DNA of 64,000 nucleotides from the IMG/VR virus record IMGVR_UViG_3300042544_001590, positions 62,001 through 126,000 of that record, one strand, 5' to 3'. The notes under the pieces were generated by a model that saw nothing but the letters and a program-made list of their open reading frames with translations, ran no database searches and had not been told where the DNA came from. The position numbers and the translations under genes were made by a program. Shown one piece after another: positions 28,573 to 36,594 of the stretch; position 1 is the first letter of the stretch, and every line of letters begins with the position of its first letter. The stretch comes from a virus.

Positions 28573-28706
28573 TGTAACTCCACATTAATCATAGGATGTC
28601 CCAAGGTTCTTAAAATCCGCTCCCCCAAACGCTGGTAGCACTCAATCTTGGAATTGAGATTGGTGGACATGAAAGCGGAAATTGGTTCAACTTGGCAGAG
28701 ACTCAT
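28569..28706 (-). pseudogene. Displaced original 5' end of the neck gene (45 codons)
   Basis: From the ATG at 28706 to a TAA created at the insertion junction (28569-28571), it encodes exactly the first 45 residues of the neck protein (MSLCQVEPIS ... NVELH). By hand count about 28 of 135 bases differ from the active copy, all synonymous. It keeps its own late motif (GTTAAATAATTCT, 28707-28719), so a 45-aa peptide may still be made. Confidence 0.9.
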
Positions 28707-28737
28707 AGAATTATTTAACAAGATGCTAAATAATAAT
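28707..28737. promoter_or_regulatory. Divergent late motifs between neck remnant and structural gene
   Basis: Minus strand GTTAAATAATTCT serves the remnant at 28706. Plus strand CTAAATAATAAT (28726-28737) serves the gene at 28738. Confidence 0.6.
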
Positions 28738-29052
28738 ATGGAATCCAATAACGGCTCAACTTTTTATAATCCAAACACTTCTCGAAATTTCGTAACAACC
28801 ATTAATACTGGATTGTCCGGATTTCAGTCTTTTACTTGCTCTGAAGTATTGGTAATTAATAGAACTGGACAGGATGTTTATCTATATGATAGTGGTGACA
28901 CTGGGGATACAAACAGACTTCTAATTTTAGATGATGAGTCAATCGTAATCAGGGGAGTTAGCAATAGTTCCTCTTTAAGTGCTAAAACCGCTACTGGCAG
29001 TGGTGATTTATATTATCGCGCATCCAAATTCAGCAATTACAATCAAGGATAA
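28738..29052 (+). CDS. Small beta-rich structural protein, 104 aa
   Basis: 'SGFQSFTCSEVLVINRTGQDVYLY' then 'LLILDDESIVIRGVSNSS' is the pattern of small virion decoration or fibre-adaptor domains. The ATG at 28738 is chosen because the late motif directly precedes it; an upstream ATG in frame runs into the neck remnant. Stop overlaps the next start (TAATG). Confidence 0.6.
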   Translation: MESNNGSTFYNPNTSRNFVTTINTGLSGFQSFTCSEVLVINRTGQDVYLYDSGDTGDTNRLLILDDESIVIRGVSNSSSLSAKTATGSGDLYYRASKFSNYNQG

Positions 29053-29888
29053 TGGCAGGGATACCGTCAATAGCAAATATTAATAGATTTATTGAATCTG
29101 GGCTTGGACGTTCTTTAGACCCAGACGCTAAAGGATACATTAATTCAGTTGTCGCTGCTGGTGGGACGGTTAGTGGGACGCAGAGGGCAGCAATCAACAC
29201 ATTCTACAAGACAGGAAAAGCCGATGGCTGGTATTCCTCTCTGAAACGCGTGTATCTGCCAATCTGGGGAGTTGCTGCACCCAACGCCATCGACATGATT
29301 GCGAGGGGAAGCGGCACGTTCACGGGCACTGTGACGCACGGAGCGGGATATGTTCAAAGCAACGGGACGACCGGGTATTTCCGCACAGGAACCGCGTTTT
29401 CAACAGAAGGGCTAAGCGCGGCTGATGGATACATCTTCGGGCTTCACTACACCGCGAACACCACGAATCCAGCGGTGTGCATCGGGTCGGGAAACACGAA
29501 CACCTGCTACTACTTCATGACGACCACAACCGCCACGGCGCGTTGGTGCAACTCTGCATCCGGCTCAAGCATCGCCACCACGCGGACAGGAATCTTTTCA
29601 TTCTCCCGCAAGTCAGGCGTGCGGACATTTTGGAGACGCGCAACAAGCGGCAGGACGGTGCTTGTAACATCTACCGACGCAGACGCCGGAACCATTTCCG
29701 CAAGCCCTGTTTTAGCAATGGCGAACAATGGAACCGACGTCGCCGCGACCTTTAACCCGCAGTTTTACGACGACGGGCAAAAGGGTGCTTATGGCTTTGG
29801 CCTTGGCCTAACAAACGCTCAGGACTTATCTTTCACGGCATCACTTAAAACACTTTGGGAAACCTGCACCGGACTTACACTACCATGA
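29052..29888 (+). CDS. Fibre-like / virion surface protein, 278 aa
   Basis: Low-charge, Thr/Gly/Ser-rich beta protein ('GTFTGTVTHGAGYVQSNGTTGYF', 'SGRTVLVTSTDADAGTI'). The second half looks like a jelly-roll/LamG-like carbohydrate-binding domain. The N-terminal helix ('ANINRFIESGLGRSLDPDAK') may attach to the virion. From about 29150 to 30150 the DNA is clearly GC-richer than its surroundings, suggesting transfer of a receptor-binding module. Confidence 0.5.
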   Translation: MAGIPSIANINRFIESGLGRSLDPDAKGYINSVVAAGGTVSGTQRAAINTFYKTGKADGWYSSLKRVYLPIWGVAAPNAIDMIARGSGTFTGTVTHGAGYVQSNGTTGYFRTGTAFSTEGLSAADGYIFGLHYTANTTNPAVCIGSGNTNTCYYFMTTTTATARWCNSASGSSIATTRTGIFSFSRKSGVRTFWRRATSGRTVLVTSTDADAGTISASPVLAMANNGTDVAATFNPQFYDDGQKGAYGFGLGLTNAQDLSFTASLKTLWETCTGLTLP

Positions 29889-30196
29889 TCGGATTCGTAG
29901 TCACTCCAGAACAAGCACAGACGGTCAACGCCGCTATCGCAGAAGCGCAGACAATCCGTGGTATGCCCGTGTTTTGGTTGGCTGGGAGCAACCCGATCTA
30001 CACTGGAGAACACGCGGGAGAATGCTTTATTCCATGCGACGACGAAACGCTCTCCACACCCCTTATCGGACACCCTCCGCAGACCCCGCAGGACTTCCCT
30101 GAGTTCGCCACGATCATTGAATCAATGGGTGGGCTAGATGCTCGCATTGATATTCCCAATGAAGAATTGGTTTCCCCGATTTCAATTGATGAGTAA
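29885..30196 (+). CDS. Small fibre-associated protein, 103 aa
   Basis: ATGA overlap with the previous stop fixes the start at 29885. 'IGFVVTPEQAQTVNAAIAEA' and 'IYTGEHAGECFIPCDDETL' suggest a small alpha-beta chaperone or tip protein. Such a gene directly after a fibre gene is often an assembly chaperone (inference). The GC-rich composition continues for most of it. Confidence 0.5.
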   Translation: MIGFVVTPEQAQTVNAAIAEAQTIRGMPVFWLAGSNPIYTGEHAGECFIPCDDETLSTPLIGHPPQTPQDFPEFATIIESMGGLDARIDIPNEELVSPISIDE

Positions 30197-30212
30197 TATT
30201 TTGTAATTCATA

Positions 30213-30226
30213 GATTAAATAATATT
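30213..30226 (+). promoter_or_regulatory. Late-type start motif of the PAS gene
   Basis: GATTAAATAATATT directly before ATG at 30227. Confidence 0.6.
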
Positions 30227-30901
30227 ATGGATTTTTACGATTTTGTTCAACAACACGCCAATTTTATAAAAATTATTCTAGGGGCGATTGGTGCCATTAT
30301 ATTGACTTGGAAACAACTCAGGACTTTTATTGTCAAAAAATATAAGGAACGTCAGGAATATATTAAATCTCGGAATTCCATACCAGAATCTTTAAAAAAT
30401 ATTCAAGGAACTGTGTCAAATATTGATGATCGTTTAAAAAATGTGGAATATGAAATATCCCCGAATGGTGGGGGTTCCATGCGGGATTCTGTGAAAATAA
30501 TCAAAGCTGAAATAGAGGCTATGTTTTGGCTCAATCCCAAACCATCGTTTAGAGTTACCTCCAAAGGTCTTAATATTATGGTGAATGAAGCATATTGTAA
30601 TCTGTGTGCAACATCATCAGAAGAATTGCTTAGATTAAATTGGAAAAATTTCGTGGAAGACGAACATCAACTTGATGATTACATGCGTAGATGGGAGGAT
30701 TCAACCGATGTATTTTCACAGTTTTCTGGTAAATTAAAATTTAAAAACTCCAAAGGCGAATATATGGGCGAGTGGATTGTGAAAGTCCGTCCTTTGGGGG
30801 CAATCGATTCGGGAAACGATTTCCTGTGGCATGGGACAATTTACCCCTTTGATCAGAAATCAAAGGAATATGCCAAGACTTATGGTATTCCTTTGAGTTA
30901 A
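30227..30901 (+). CDS. Membrane-anchored PAS-domain protein, 224 aa
   Basis: Residues 13-27 ('FIKIILGAIGAIILT') form one membrane helix after a short N-terminus, followed by a basic and coiled-coil linker (about 30-100). The C-terminal part has a PAS-fold sequence: 'PSFRVTSKGLNIMVNEAYCN', 'EELLRLNWKNFV', 'GKLKFKNSKGEYMGEWIVKV'. The single N-terminal helix and overall length resemble T4 holin T. It could sense a signal for lysis timing or act on host signalling; both are inference. Confidence 0.6.
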   Translation: MDFYDFVQQHANFIKIILGAIGAIILTWKQLRTFIVKKYKERQEYIKSRNSIPESLKNIQGTVSNIDDRLKNVEYEISPNGGGSMRDSVKIIKAEIEAMFWLNPKPSFRVTSKGLNIMVNEAYCNLCATSSEELLRLNWKNFVEDEHQLDDYMRRWEDSTDVFSQFSGKLKFKNSKGEYMGEWIVKVRPLGAIDSGNDFLWHGTIYPFDQKSKEYAKTYGIPLS

Positions 30902-32706
30902 ACCTCCGCTGGTGGTGCTTCAGGAACATCCGCTGGTGGTTCTTCCCCTCCTAGATCAGCTTCTTCCCCATCACCTATTGCTGCTGGTCCGCCGCCGAAG
31001 TCTGGAACGCCGCCACCACCGCCTCCACCACCCATATCAGGCATACCACCTTCGCCACCACCTTCAGCTTGTTGAGCTAAAAGATTGCGCCACTCGGGAC
31101 CCGATGACCTGATTTGCTCGATTTCAAACATGTGTTCCGCTTCCACCTTCTTAAAGTGTAGGTTGGCAAGGATATCGGAATCTTTCCAATCCAGATATTT
31201 CTTCATAGCATAGATTGTGGATACCATTTCATTACCCGTGATATTATTGAAAGTCTCGATCTTGAGATTGAGCTTCTGGCTCTCCCGCATATCATAGAAA
31301 TTGGTGGGAACATTGAATTCCACGCGGATATTGTCATCGAACAAATCCCAATCATCGAACATGTCCTTGAACTTGAGGTGTGTGATAAACGCTCTCTTGA
31401 TACCTTGGGCAAAGCGTTGTTGTTGACGAATGATCATCTTGGCAAACTTCAGTTCTTCCCGAAGCATCTCCGTTCCATCATTATAACCCGTTTCATTATT
31501 CAAACGAGAAGTTGGAGTCTTGAGAGAACGATACAATTTCTTGATGAACCAATCCAGAGCATCCAAATTACCATCCGACATTTGACCACCAAATGTCTCA
31601 ACAGTAGTTGCTTCTTGTCCCTGTCTCTTGGCAAACCAGAACGAATCCAAGGTGGATTGCGGGGCGTATTTCTTGACGATATCCCCTTGGTCGATGTCAA
31701 AGGTCTTGGTTGACCAGTATTGGCTCTGTAGCTTGCGTAGGTAGGCTTCCGCTTGAGGAACGGGCAATCTCCCCACATCCACGTTAAAGAGGAAGCGGAG
31801 GGGCGCGTGAACCATCCTGTGGATCACCACGGAATCCTCAATCATGGAAAGCTGTCTATAAGCTCTGCGGCAATTCTCAATGAAAGGAATAATAAAATCT
31901 TTGGTTTCATTGTATTGCCCACTGTTCACATAAAGGACTTGGTTCTGTTCAAAGGGAATGTATTCGTAGCGTTCCACTTTTTTGTTATCAACGCTGGAAA
32001 AGATCGGCTTCTTGTAAATGAACGCTTTCACCAACATCGTCTGGATGTTGTCATATACGGGATCAAATTGTTCGGCAGGAAGATTCTTGATAGCCACAAC
32101 CCCTTGTTTAATATAATCATCTTTTAGAATCAATTCAAAGAACAGTTCCCCTTCAATGAGAAATTGTCTAAAATAATTCCACCCATTGTCTTCCAGTTCC
32201 ATCATGGCAACGAAACGGGAGAATTCCTTCTCAATCTCTTCTTTCTTTTCTGATTCCAGATCGGTGTTGCGGATTGTGAGGGTTACAATCTCCCCATTCT
32301 CATCCACATTGATCGTCTCATCACAAATCTCATCCATGGCATCTGCCACTTCGGAGTAAGCGGCAATCATGCGGTAATCCCGCAAACGTCCGGGTTTCTC
32401 CTCCGAAGCTTGGGAATACATCAAATCCGTAAAGGACTTGTCTTGATAGATGGCGGAAAATGCCGTGTTGTTCCAGTCGTTATTAAGAGCTACGGAATTA
32501 CGAGCAATCGCTTCCGGTCTGCGTAAACCAATCTTCTGGAAATATTTATATTTTGTATTCTTCGCTTCGTCAGGAGTCTTCTCAATGAAATTCCCACGAT
32601 TCTTCAGATAGGACTGCATGTTCCTATCAAAAGTGGAACCTTTACCGTCATTACTAACGTAGGATTTATTTGAAGATTGTGTAGAAGAACTGTCGGAACC
32701 CGCCAT
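30898..32706 (-). CDS. Portal protein, T4 gp20-like
   Basis: 602 aa. 'RDYRMIAAYSEVADAMDEICDE' (about 108-129), 'APLRFLFNVDVGRLPVPQAEAYL', 'SFWFAKRQGQEATTVETFGG' and 'LDWFIKKLYRSLKTPTSRL' follow the T4 portal family. Forms the dodecameric DNA gate of the head. The C-terminal about 70 residues are an unusual Gly- and Pro-rich tail. Late motif CCTAAATAATAAGT directly before ATG. Confidence 0.92.
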   Translation of the reverse strand: MAGSDSSSTQSSNKSYVSNDGKGSTFDRNMQSYLKNRGNFIEKTPDEAKNTKYKYFQKIGLRRPEAIARNSVALNNDWNNTAFSAIYQDKSFTDLMYSQASEEKPGRLRDYRMIAAYSEVADAMDEICDETINVDENGEIVTLTIRNTDLESEKKEEIEKEFSRFVAMMELEDNGWNYFRQFLIEGELFFELILKDDYIKQGVVAIKNLPAEQFDPVYDNIQTMLVKAFIYKKPIFSSVDNKKVERYEYIPFEQNQVLYVNSGQYNETKDFIIPFIENCRRAYRQLSMIEDSVVIHRMVHAPLRFLFNVDVGRLPVPQAEAYLRKLQSQYWSTKTFDIDQGDIVKKYAPQSTLDSFWFAKRQGQEATTVETFGGQMSDGNLDALDWFIKKLYRSLKTPTSRLNNETGYNDGTEMLREELKFAKMIIRQQQRFAQGIKRAFITHLKFKDMFDDWDLFDDNIRVEFNVPTNFYDMRESQKLNLKIETFNNITGNEMVSTIYAMKKYLDWKDSDILANLHFKKVEAEHMFEIEQIRSSGPEWRNLLAQQAEGGGEGGMPDMGGGGGGGGVPDFGGGPAAIGDGEEADLGGEEPPADVPEAPPAEV

Positions 32707-32719
32707 ACTTATTATTTAG
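32707..32719 (-). promoter_or_regulatory. Late-type start motif of the portal gene
   Basis: Minus strand CTAAATAATAAGT directly before ATG at 32706. Confidence 0.65.
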
Positions 32720-32746
32720 GGTGAATCTTCAATTATTCAATGAAAT

Positions 32747-33055
32747 CTATTTGGGTATTTCAAAAGTGGAACCATCTGGTAATTGAACTGCTGTTGTGGA
32801 CGATGGTAACATACCAGTCTCAATCGCATCATATAAAGCATCTGGAAAATATTGTTGTTGATACTCGCTCATCGGAAATTTAAAAGTTACTGGTTCTCCA
32901 CCACGAGAATATCCCATCAACATTTCCAATTCACCATCCGGCGTTCTGGTTGAAAGATTTCCAAATTCATCTTGCTCCAATTTAACAATACCTGATTGTT
33001 CGGAATACATCTCGGTTATGAGATTTGAAATTGCAAGTTGATCTTTCGTGGTCAT
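32747..33055 (-). CDS. Hypothetical protein, 102 aa
   Basis: 'GIVKLEQDEFGNLSTRTPDG' and 'TTAVQLPDGSTFEIPK' suggest small beta hairpins; the middle is Gly/Pro/Tyr-rich. Motif TTAAATATAAAT precedes the ATG, so it belongs to the late class. No family recognised. Confidence 0.55.
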   Translation of the reverse strand: MTTKDQLAISNLITEMYSEQSGIVKLEQDEFGNLSTRTPDGELEMLMGYSRGGEPVTFKFPMSEYQQQYFPDALYDAIETGMLPSSTTAVQLPDGSTFEIPK

Positions 33056-33070
33056 ATTTATATTTAACTA

Positions 33071-33271
33071 TTAATCGCCTTTTTCATACTTTTCAATCAT
33101 TTCAGCCACAAATTTTGGGGTTATTGGGTGTTCTTTTGTCCACAAAGATTTCCAAAATTTATTATTGTTATAAATAGATAGTCCCCATTCCCCATTTTCA
33201 TCGTCTTGTTTATTCAAAACCCACCCATACTCAACATCATCCACTGTGATTTTTCTGTGTTTCTTTTTCAT
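33071..33271 (-). CDS. Small hypothetical protein, 66 aa
   Basis: 'HRKITVDDVEYGWVLNKQDD' then 'NKFWKSLWTKEHPITPKFVAEMI'. A small alpha-beta protein, probably co-transcribed with the YopX-like gene immediately upstream (1 nt apart). Unknown function. Confidence 0.55.
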   Translation of the reverse strand: MKKKHRKITVDDVEYGWVLNKQDDENGEWGLSIYNNNKFWKSLWTKEHPITPKFVAEMIEKYEKGD

Positions 33272-33272
33272 T

Positions 33273-33617
33273 TTAAATCAATTCAGGATTTTCAAAAATA
33301 TTCCCAATAATCTCTCTATCACATACATCAAGCAACCAACAACCCAATCCACCATTAGATTCAAGAACAAACCTCGATTCGGTATTTTCCCACACAACTT
33401 CAAATAGATCATCGATATCCGTAGAACCAAATGATATAATATCACCCTCATAAATCTCAACTTCATTTTTATCGAGAAGACCTGTCCACTGCTGGATGAC
33501 AAATTCTTCGCTTGGATGTGGTGTGTAAATCTGTCCTGATACGAAATCTCCGTCCATGAAAGCTTTGAACTCCTTATCAACTTTATCCCAAACACGAAAT
33601 TTAAATTTTCGATTCAT
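33273..33617 (-). CDS. YopX-family protein, 114 aa
   Basis: 'KFKFRVWDKVDKEFKAF', 'QQWTGLLDKNEVEIYEGDI' and 'REIIGNIFENPELI' are the three YopX signatures (PF09643). Common in phages, function unknown. It is the only minus-strand gene here with a complete AAAAACTAG early element (14-nt spacing), so it is an early gene within a late region. A second YopX gene lies at 57407. Confidence 0.85.
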   Translation of the reverse strand: MNRKFKFRVWDKVDKEFKAFMDGDFVSGQIYTPHPSEEFVIQQWTGLLDKNEVEIYEGDIISFGSTDIDDLFEVVWENTESRFVLESNGGLGCWLLDVCDREIIGNIFENPELI

Positions 33618-33641
33618 GAGATGAGTGTATTCTAGTTTTTA
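33618..33641 (-). promoter_or_regulatory. Early start element 25 on the minus strand (14-nt spacing)
   Basis: Minus strand TAAAAACTAG AATACACTCATCTC before ATG at 33617. Confidence 0.7.
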
Positions 33642-33647
33642 AGAAAA

Positions 33648-34727
33648 TCAAGCGGAACTCACCCACCCAGCGTCATTTGCCGTCACAAAAACATGATTAC
33701 CCGACAAATCAGCGAAATAATTGGAACTTAGTGCCACTGTGACAATATTATCATTCACCGTAGTAATCACGTTCTCTGGCAATTGATATGCAGAAATCGT
33801 GGGGAACTTGGCAGTGTCAATCTCAGTATATACCAATTCGGGAATGTCATAAGCTCCCGACAGATACCATGTATTATTATAATTAAATCGCTTTCCATAG
33901 AATTGGAAATTCCTATCGTTCAGTTCCGTGACAACCAGAGAATCCCCTTGGTGAATGCCATTGATGAAATAATTGGTAAATTCGGGATATGCGCTGATTG
34001 ATACGCTGTCTGTCACCACACCTTCGGCACTGATCGCATCAAAGAGATTGTAATCACAAAAGCGATTACTGACAGGGAGAGCATGGAAGTCAGCGTTCAC
34101 CACATAGATCGGTGCTTGGGTCTGGTTGTAATCCTTGAACAGCCATCCCTTGACCGTGAAAGAGGTGGAAGCGGAAATTCTCCATTTCACATCAGGAGAT
34201 AAGTCCTTGGGATTTTCATAGGAAATATCTCCTGACCACTGGATTTCCGAACGAATCTCATCTATGAAAGGCATGTTGAATTTCTCAGGAACTTTCCAAG
34301 ACACCATGATATATGGGTTACAATTCACCACGAAATTCTGAATGATTTGATCCAAATCCTCCTTGAAATAACAGATGATATTCACTTCCAAAGTGAGATT
34401 CACCGGAATTGGTTGGGGGATTTTAGCCATCCGGTTGGTGGAATCCAACTGTTTTCTATAAATGAATTGATCTTTGTTGTGAATGCGGGATGGATCACGC
34501 GCCAACGAAGTTTGCTCAATTGTCACCACAGGCAGGGTGAGCGTCTTGGCTCTGTCGCTCAGGTCATGTATAACACGCTGTTTCGGTCCATTGACATAGC
34601 GAACCTCAATCTTTTCCTTTGCTTGCCTTGTGCGAGCGTCATAGCGATATACAAAAGCATCGTCAAACGCTGCAACGAACAGGTTGAGGAGTTGGGAATT
34701 TTCAAAGAAATAGCTGTAATCGTTCAC
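33648..34727 (-). CDS. Tail protein, T4 gp15-like (proximal tail sheath stabiliser), GTG start
   Basis: 359 aa. 'KEKIEVRYVNGPKQRVIHDL' and 'LTLPVVTIEQTSLARDPSRI', then 'WRISASTSFTVKGWLF' in the second third, match the conserved parts of gp15-type tail terminator proteins. The C-terminal about 130 residues are extra and beta-rich. Motif TTGATTAAATAAGAAGTA before the GTG at 34727. The assignment relies on motif memory, so moderate confidence. Confidence 0.6.
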   Translation of the reverse strand: MNDYSYFFENSQLLNLFVAAFDDAFVYRYDARTRQAKEKIEVRYVNGPKQRVIHDLSDRAKTLTLPVVTIEQTSLARDPSRIHNKDQFIYRKQLDSTNRMAKIPQPIPVNLTLEVNIICYFKEDLDQIIQNFVVNCNPYIMVSWKVPEKFNMPFIDEIRSEIQWSGDISYENPKDLSPDVKWRISASTSFTVKGWLFKDYNQTQAPIYVVNADFHALPVSNRFCDYNLFDAISAEGVVTDSVSISAYPEFTNYFINGIHQGDSLVVTELNDRNFQFYGKRFNYNNTWYLSGAYDIPELVYTEIDTAKFPTISAYQLPENVITTVNDNIVTVALSSNYFADLSGNHVFVTANDAGWVSSA

Positions 34728-34743
34728 TACTTCTTATTTAATC
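34728..34743 (-). promoter_or_regulatory. Late-type start motif before a GTG start
   Basis: Minus strand GATTAAATAAGAAGTA directly before GTG at 34727. Confidence 0.6.
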
Positions 34744-34750
34744 AACAAAC

Positions 34751-34779
34751 AAGCCCATCCCGTAGAAGGAGATGGGCTT
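34751..34779 (-). terminator. Hairpin terminator between primase zinc-finger gene and tail gene
   Basis: AAGCCCATC pairs with GATGGGCTT (9 bp, 11-nt loop). On the minus strand it is followed by GTTTGTTG. Separates an early replication block from the late tail gene. Confidence 0.65.
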
Positions 34780-34819
34780 GGAACTAAACTGGTGATCGAA
34801 ACCACTCAGTTGTCTCCAT

Positions 34820-35116
34820 TTAAAACGGAAATTCTGGATTGTCAAGAGCATATTGATCTGAATATTTATAAATTACATATTTTTTCAGAACTCTCTTGGT
34901 ATTTTTCGATCTACGCAGGAGTTCACGAATACCTCCTGATTTGCCGCACCCAAAACAATGGAAAAATTTTGGAGTTCTGGTATGTATCACACAAGATGGT
35001 GTTTTTTCGTCGTGGAATGGGCATAAAATGTGAATTGCTCCATTTTTATTCTTCCACCCTATGGAAGTCTTTGATTTTTTCCAATCCGATCTTGAAGTTG
35101 ATAATTCCAAATTCAT
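34820..35116 (-). CDS. Stand-alone DnaG-type (CHC2) primase zinc finger, 98 aa
   Basis: 'GAIHILCPFHDEKTPSCVIH' followed by 'FHCFGCGKSGGIREL' is the CHC2 zinc-binding domain that recognises the template start site in DnaG primases. The polymerase (Toprim) domain is missing, and no frameshifted continuation is seen. It may work in trans with a primase elsewhere, or as a DNA-binding adaptor. Overlaps its upstream neighbour by ATGA. Confidence 0.8.
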   Translation of the reverse strand: MNLELSTSRSDWKKSKTSIGWKNKNGAIHILCPFHDEKTPSCVIHTRTPKFFHCFGCGKSGGIRELLRRSKNTKRVLKKYVIYKYSDQYALDNPEFPF

Positions 35117-35328
35117 GGCATATTCTCAGGAACGGAATCTGAGTAAATCCCATCCTTTCGCCTCTCCCACCCACCTTTCAAATCAATACCATAGAAAGCG
35201 ATGGGGTATTTGATCCATTTCTTATTATACCAATATGGATTTTTACCAATTTGCCATTTCCAGAGTGATCCATATTTGGCTTGAATGTGCCAAATTCCAA
35301 TTCTTATGTTAATCCAACAGTCGCTCAT
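35113..35328 (-). CDS. Small hypothetical protein, 71 aa
   Basis: Trp/Tyr/Lys-rich ('WINIRIGIWHIQAKYGSLW', 'NPYWYNKKWIKYPIAFYGI'). ATG at 35328 is chosen, just after the stop of the AAA gene in TTTTTAATAATATG. No family recognised. Confidence 0.5.
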   Translation of the reverse strand: MSDCWINIRIGIWHIQAKYGSLWKWQIGKNPYWYNKKWIKYPIAFYGIDLKGGWERRKDGIYSDSVPENMP

Positions 35329-35332
35329 ATTA

Positions 35333-36592
35333 TTAAAAATTTCCAAATCCCAATGCTCTTTCCTGTTTTTTCAGCGGAGACTCAAACTCCTCAAGATTGA
35401 ATATATCACACAATGGAATTTCTTCGGTAAAGGTGTGTTCGATCCCACAGTGTTCGGACAACCTATTGGCTTCCTTGGTGGAAAGCTTGTCAAAGTGGTG
35501 GGATAGGTGCAATCTACCCTTCCGCAATAACGCATCATCAATCGCCCTGATATCAGCATTCATGGTTGCTATGATTTTGAGTTTTAAAGAATCCTTCAAA
35601 AATCCATCTGTGAGATTGAGAATGTTCGTCGTTGCAGTGCTTCTATCGCCACAAAGAATCTGTTCTGCATCTTCCACGATTAGGACGTTACCTTGATTTT
35701 GTAACATGAATGATACAAAGCTTGGTTCTGCTATGATATTCACCATGGATGGGGGGACGTAAATTACATCTTCATCGCAATGGGTGATGAGATTTTTGAT
35801 GTAGTTCGTCTTGCCGCAGCCGGGATGCCCATAAAAAACCATCAGATTGTTTGATTCTTCCTCAAAAAATTTAAGAATCTTTTCATGGGGAAAATCATCA
35901 CCATAATATAGAGAGTAATCATCGTCTTTGATGGGTATGTTCTTGAAACTCGTCTTCTGTTTCGTCAACCCATGCTGAGTCTGGGCAATCATATAAAAGC
36001 TCTTCTCCGAAGCGGGTAGAAACAGAAATTCCTCATCAACAAATTCCTTCAAAAATTCCTCAATCATCTTTCGATTCTTAACCAGAGGAGAAAAACTGAT
36101 AGTAACCCCCCCGTTATTTGGCGTAAACACATCCCCATCGTCATCCTCTTTCTCAATCTTATCTTCCGGCATACCGAACGTTGCTCGAACCATAAGCGTC
36201 AGATCATCACAGAAATAGTATCCCGTGTTGTATTCGTTGATCTTATATTGCTGGGTGACATCAAAATTCCATTTTCTCAGGAACTCATGGATTCTCTCAA
36301 GCTGCTGCTTGTCGAAAAGATAGTCCTCAATTGCCAGAGAAACATAGGAAATGTTCCCATATTTCTGCTCAAATTCTTGGGGGTAATCAGAAGAACCAAG
36401 GAATTTACCCTGATGGGAAACCCAGAACACGTTTTCCAACGAGTTGTCGATTATTGTTTTTAATTTAGTCACTTTATTCTTTTTATTCTTTTTATATATT
36501 TCTGAATATTCCATTTCTACTTTCACACTTCCTTCTAAAAATTTTTCAAGCTGTGCTGGATTCACAATTGGAATTTTATTAATATCAATCAT
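35333..36592 (-). CDS. AAA+ ATPase, 419 aa
   Basis: Walker A 'GHPGCGKT' (about 255-262), Walker B 'VLIVEDAEQIL', sensor-1 'IIATMNADI' and an arginine-finger-like 'LLRKGRL'. The N-terminal 250 residues hold a separate regulatory domain. Similar ATPases sit beside helicases in T4-like phages; role unknown, probably remodelling of a nucleoprotein complex. ATG at 36592 is preferred over a TTG two codons upstream. Overlaps no gene; the helicase stop is 3 nt away. Confidence 0.8.
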   Translation of the reverse strand: MIDINKIPIVNPAQLEKFLEGSVKVEMEYSEIYKKNKKNKVTKLKTIIDNSLENVFWVSHQGKFLGSSDYPQEFEQKYGNISYVSLAIEDYLFDKQQLERIHEFLRKWNFDVTQQYKINEYNTGYYFCDDLTLMVRATFGMPEDKIEKEDDDGDVFTPNNGGVTISFSPLVKNRKMIEEFLKEFVDEEFLFLPASEKSFYMIAQTQHGLTKQKTSFKNIPIKDDDYSLYYGDDFPHEKILKFFEEESNNLMVFYGHPGCGKTNYIKNLITHCDEDVIYVPPSMVNIIAEPSFVSFMLQNQGNVLIVEDAEQILCGDRSTATTNILNLTDGFLKDSLKLKIIATMNADIRAIDDALLRKGRLHLSHHFDKLSTKEANRLSEHCGIEHTFTEEIPLCDIFNLEEFESPLKKQERALGFGNF

Positions 36593-36594
36593 AT

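Noticed and set aside
28648-28737. N-terminal 30-residue extension of the 104-aa structural protein
   Set aside because: This stretch is the antisense of the neck-gene remnant; the late motif places the start at 28738.
30912-31112. Plus-strand Leu/His/Arg-rich ORF
   Set aside because: Antisense of the Gly/Pro-rich tail of the portal protein.
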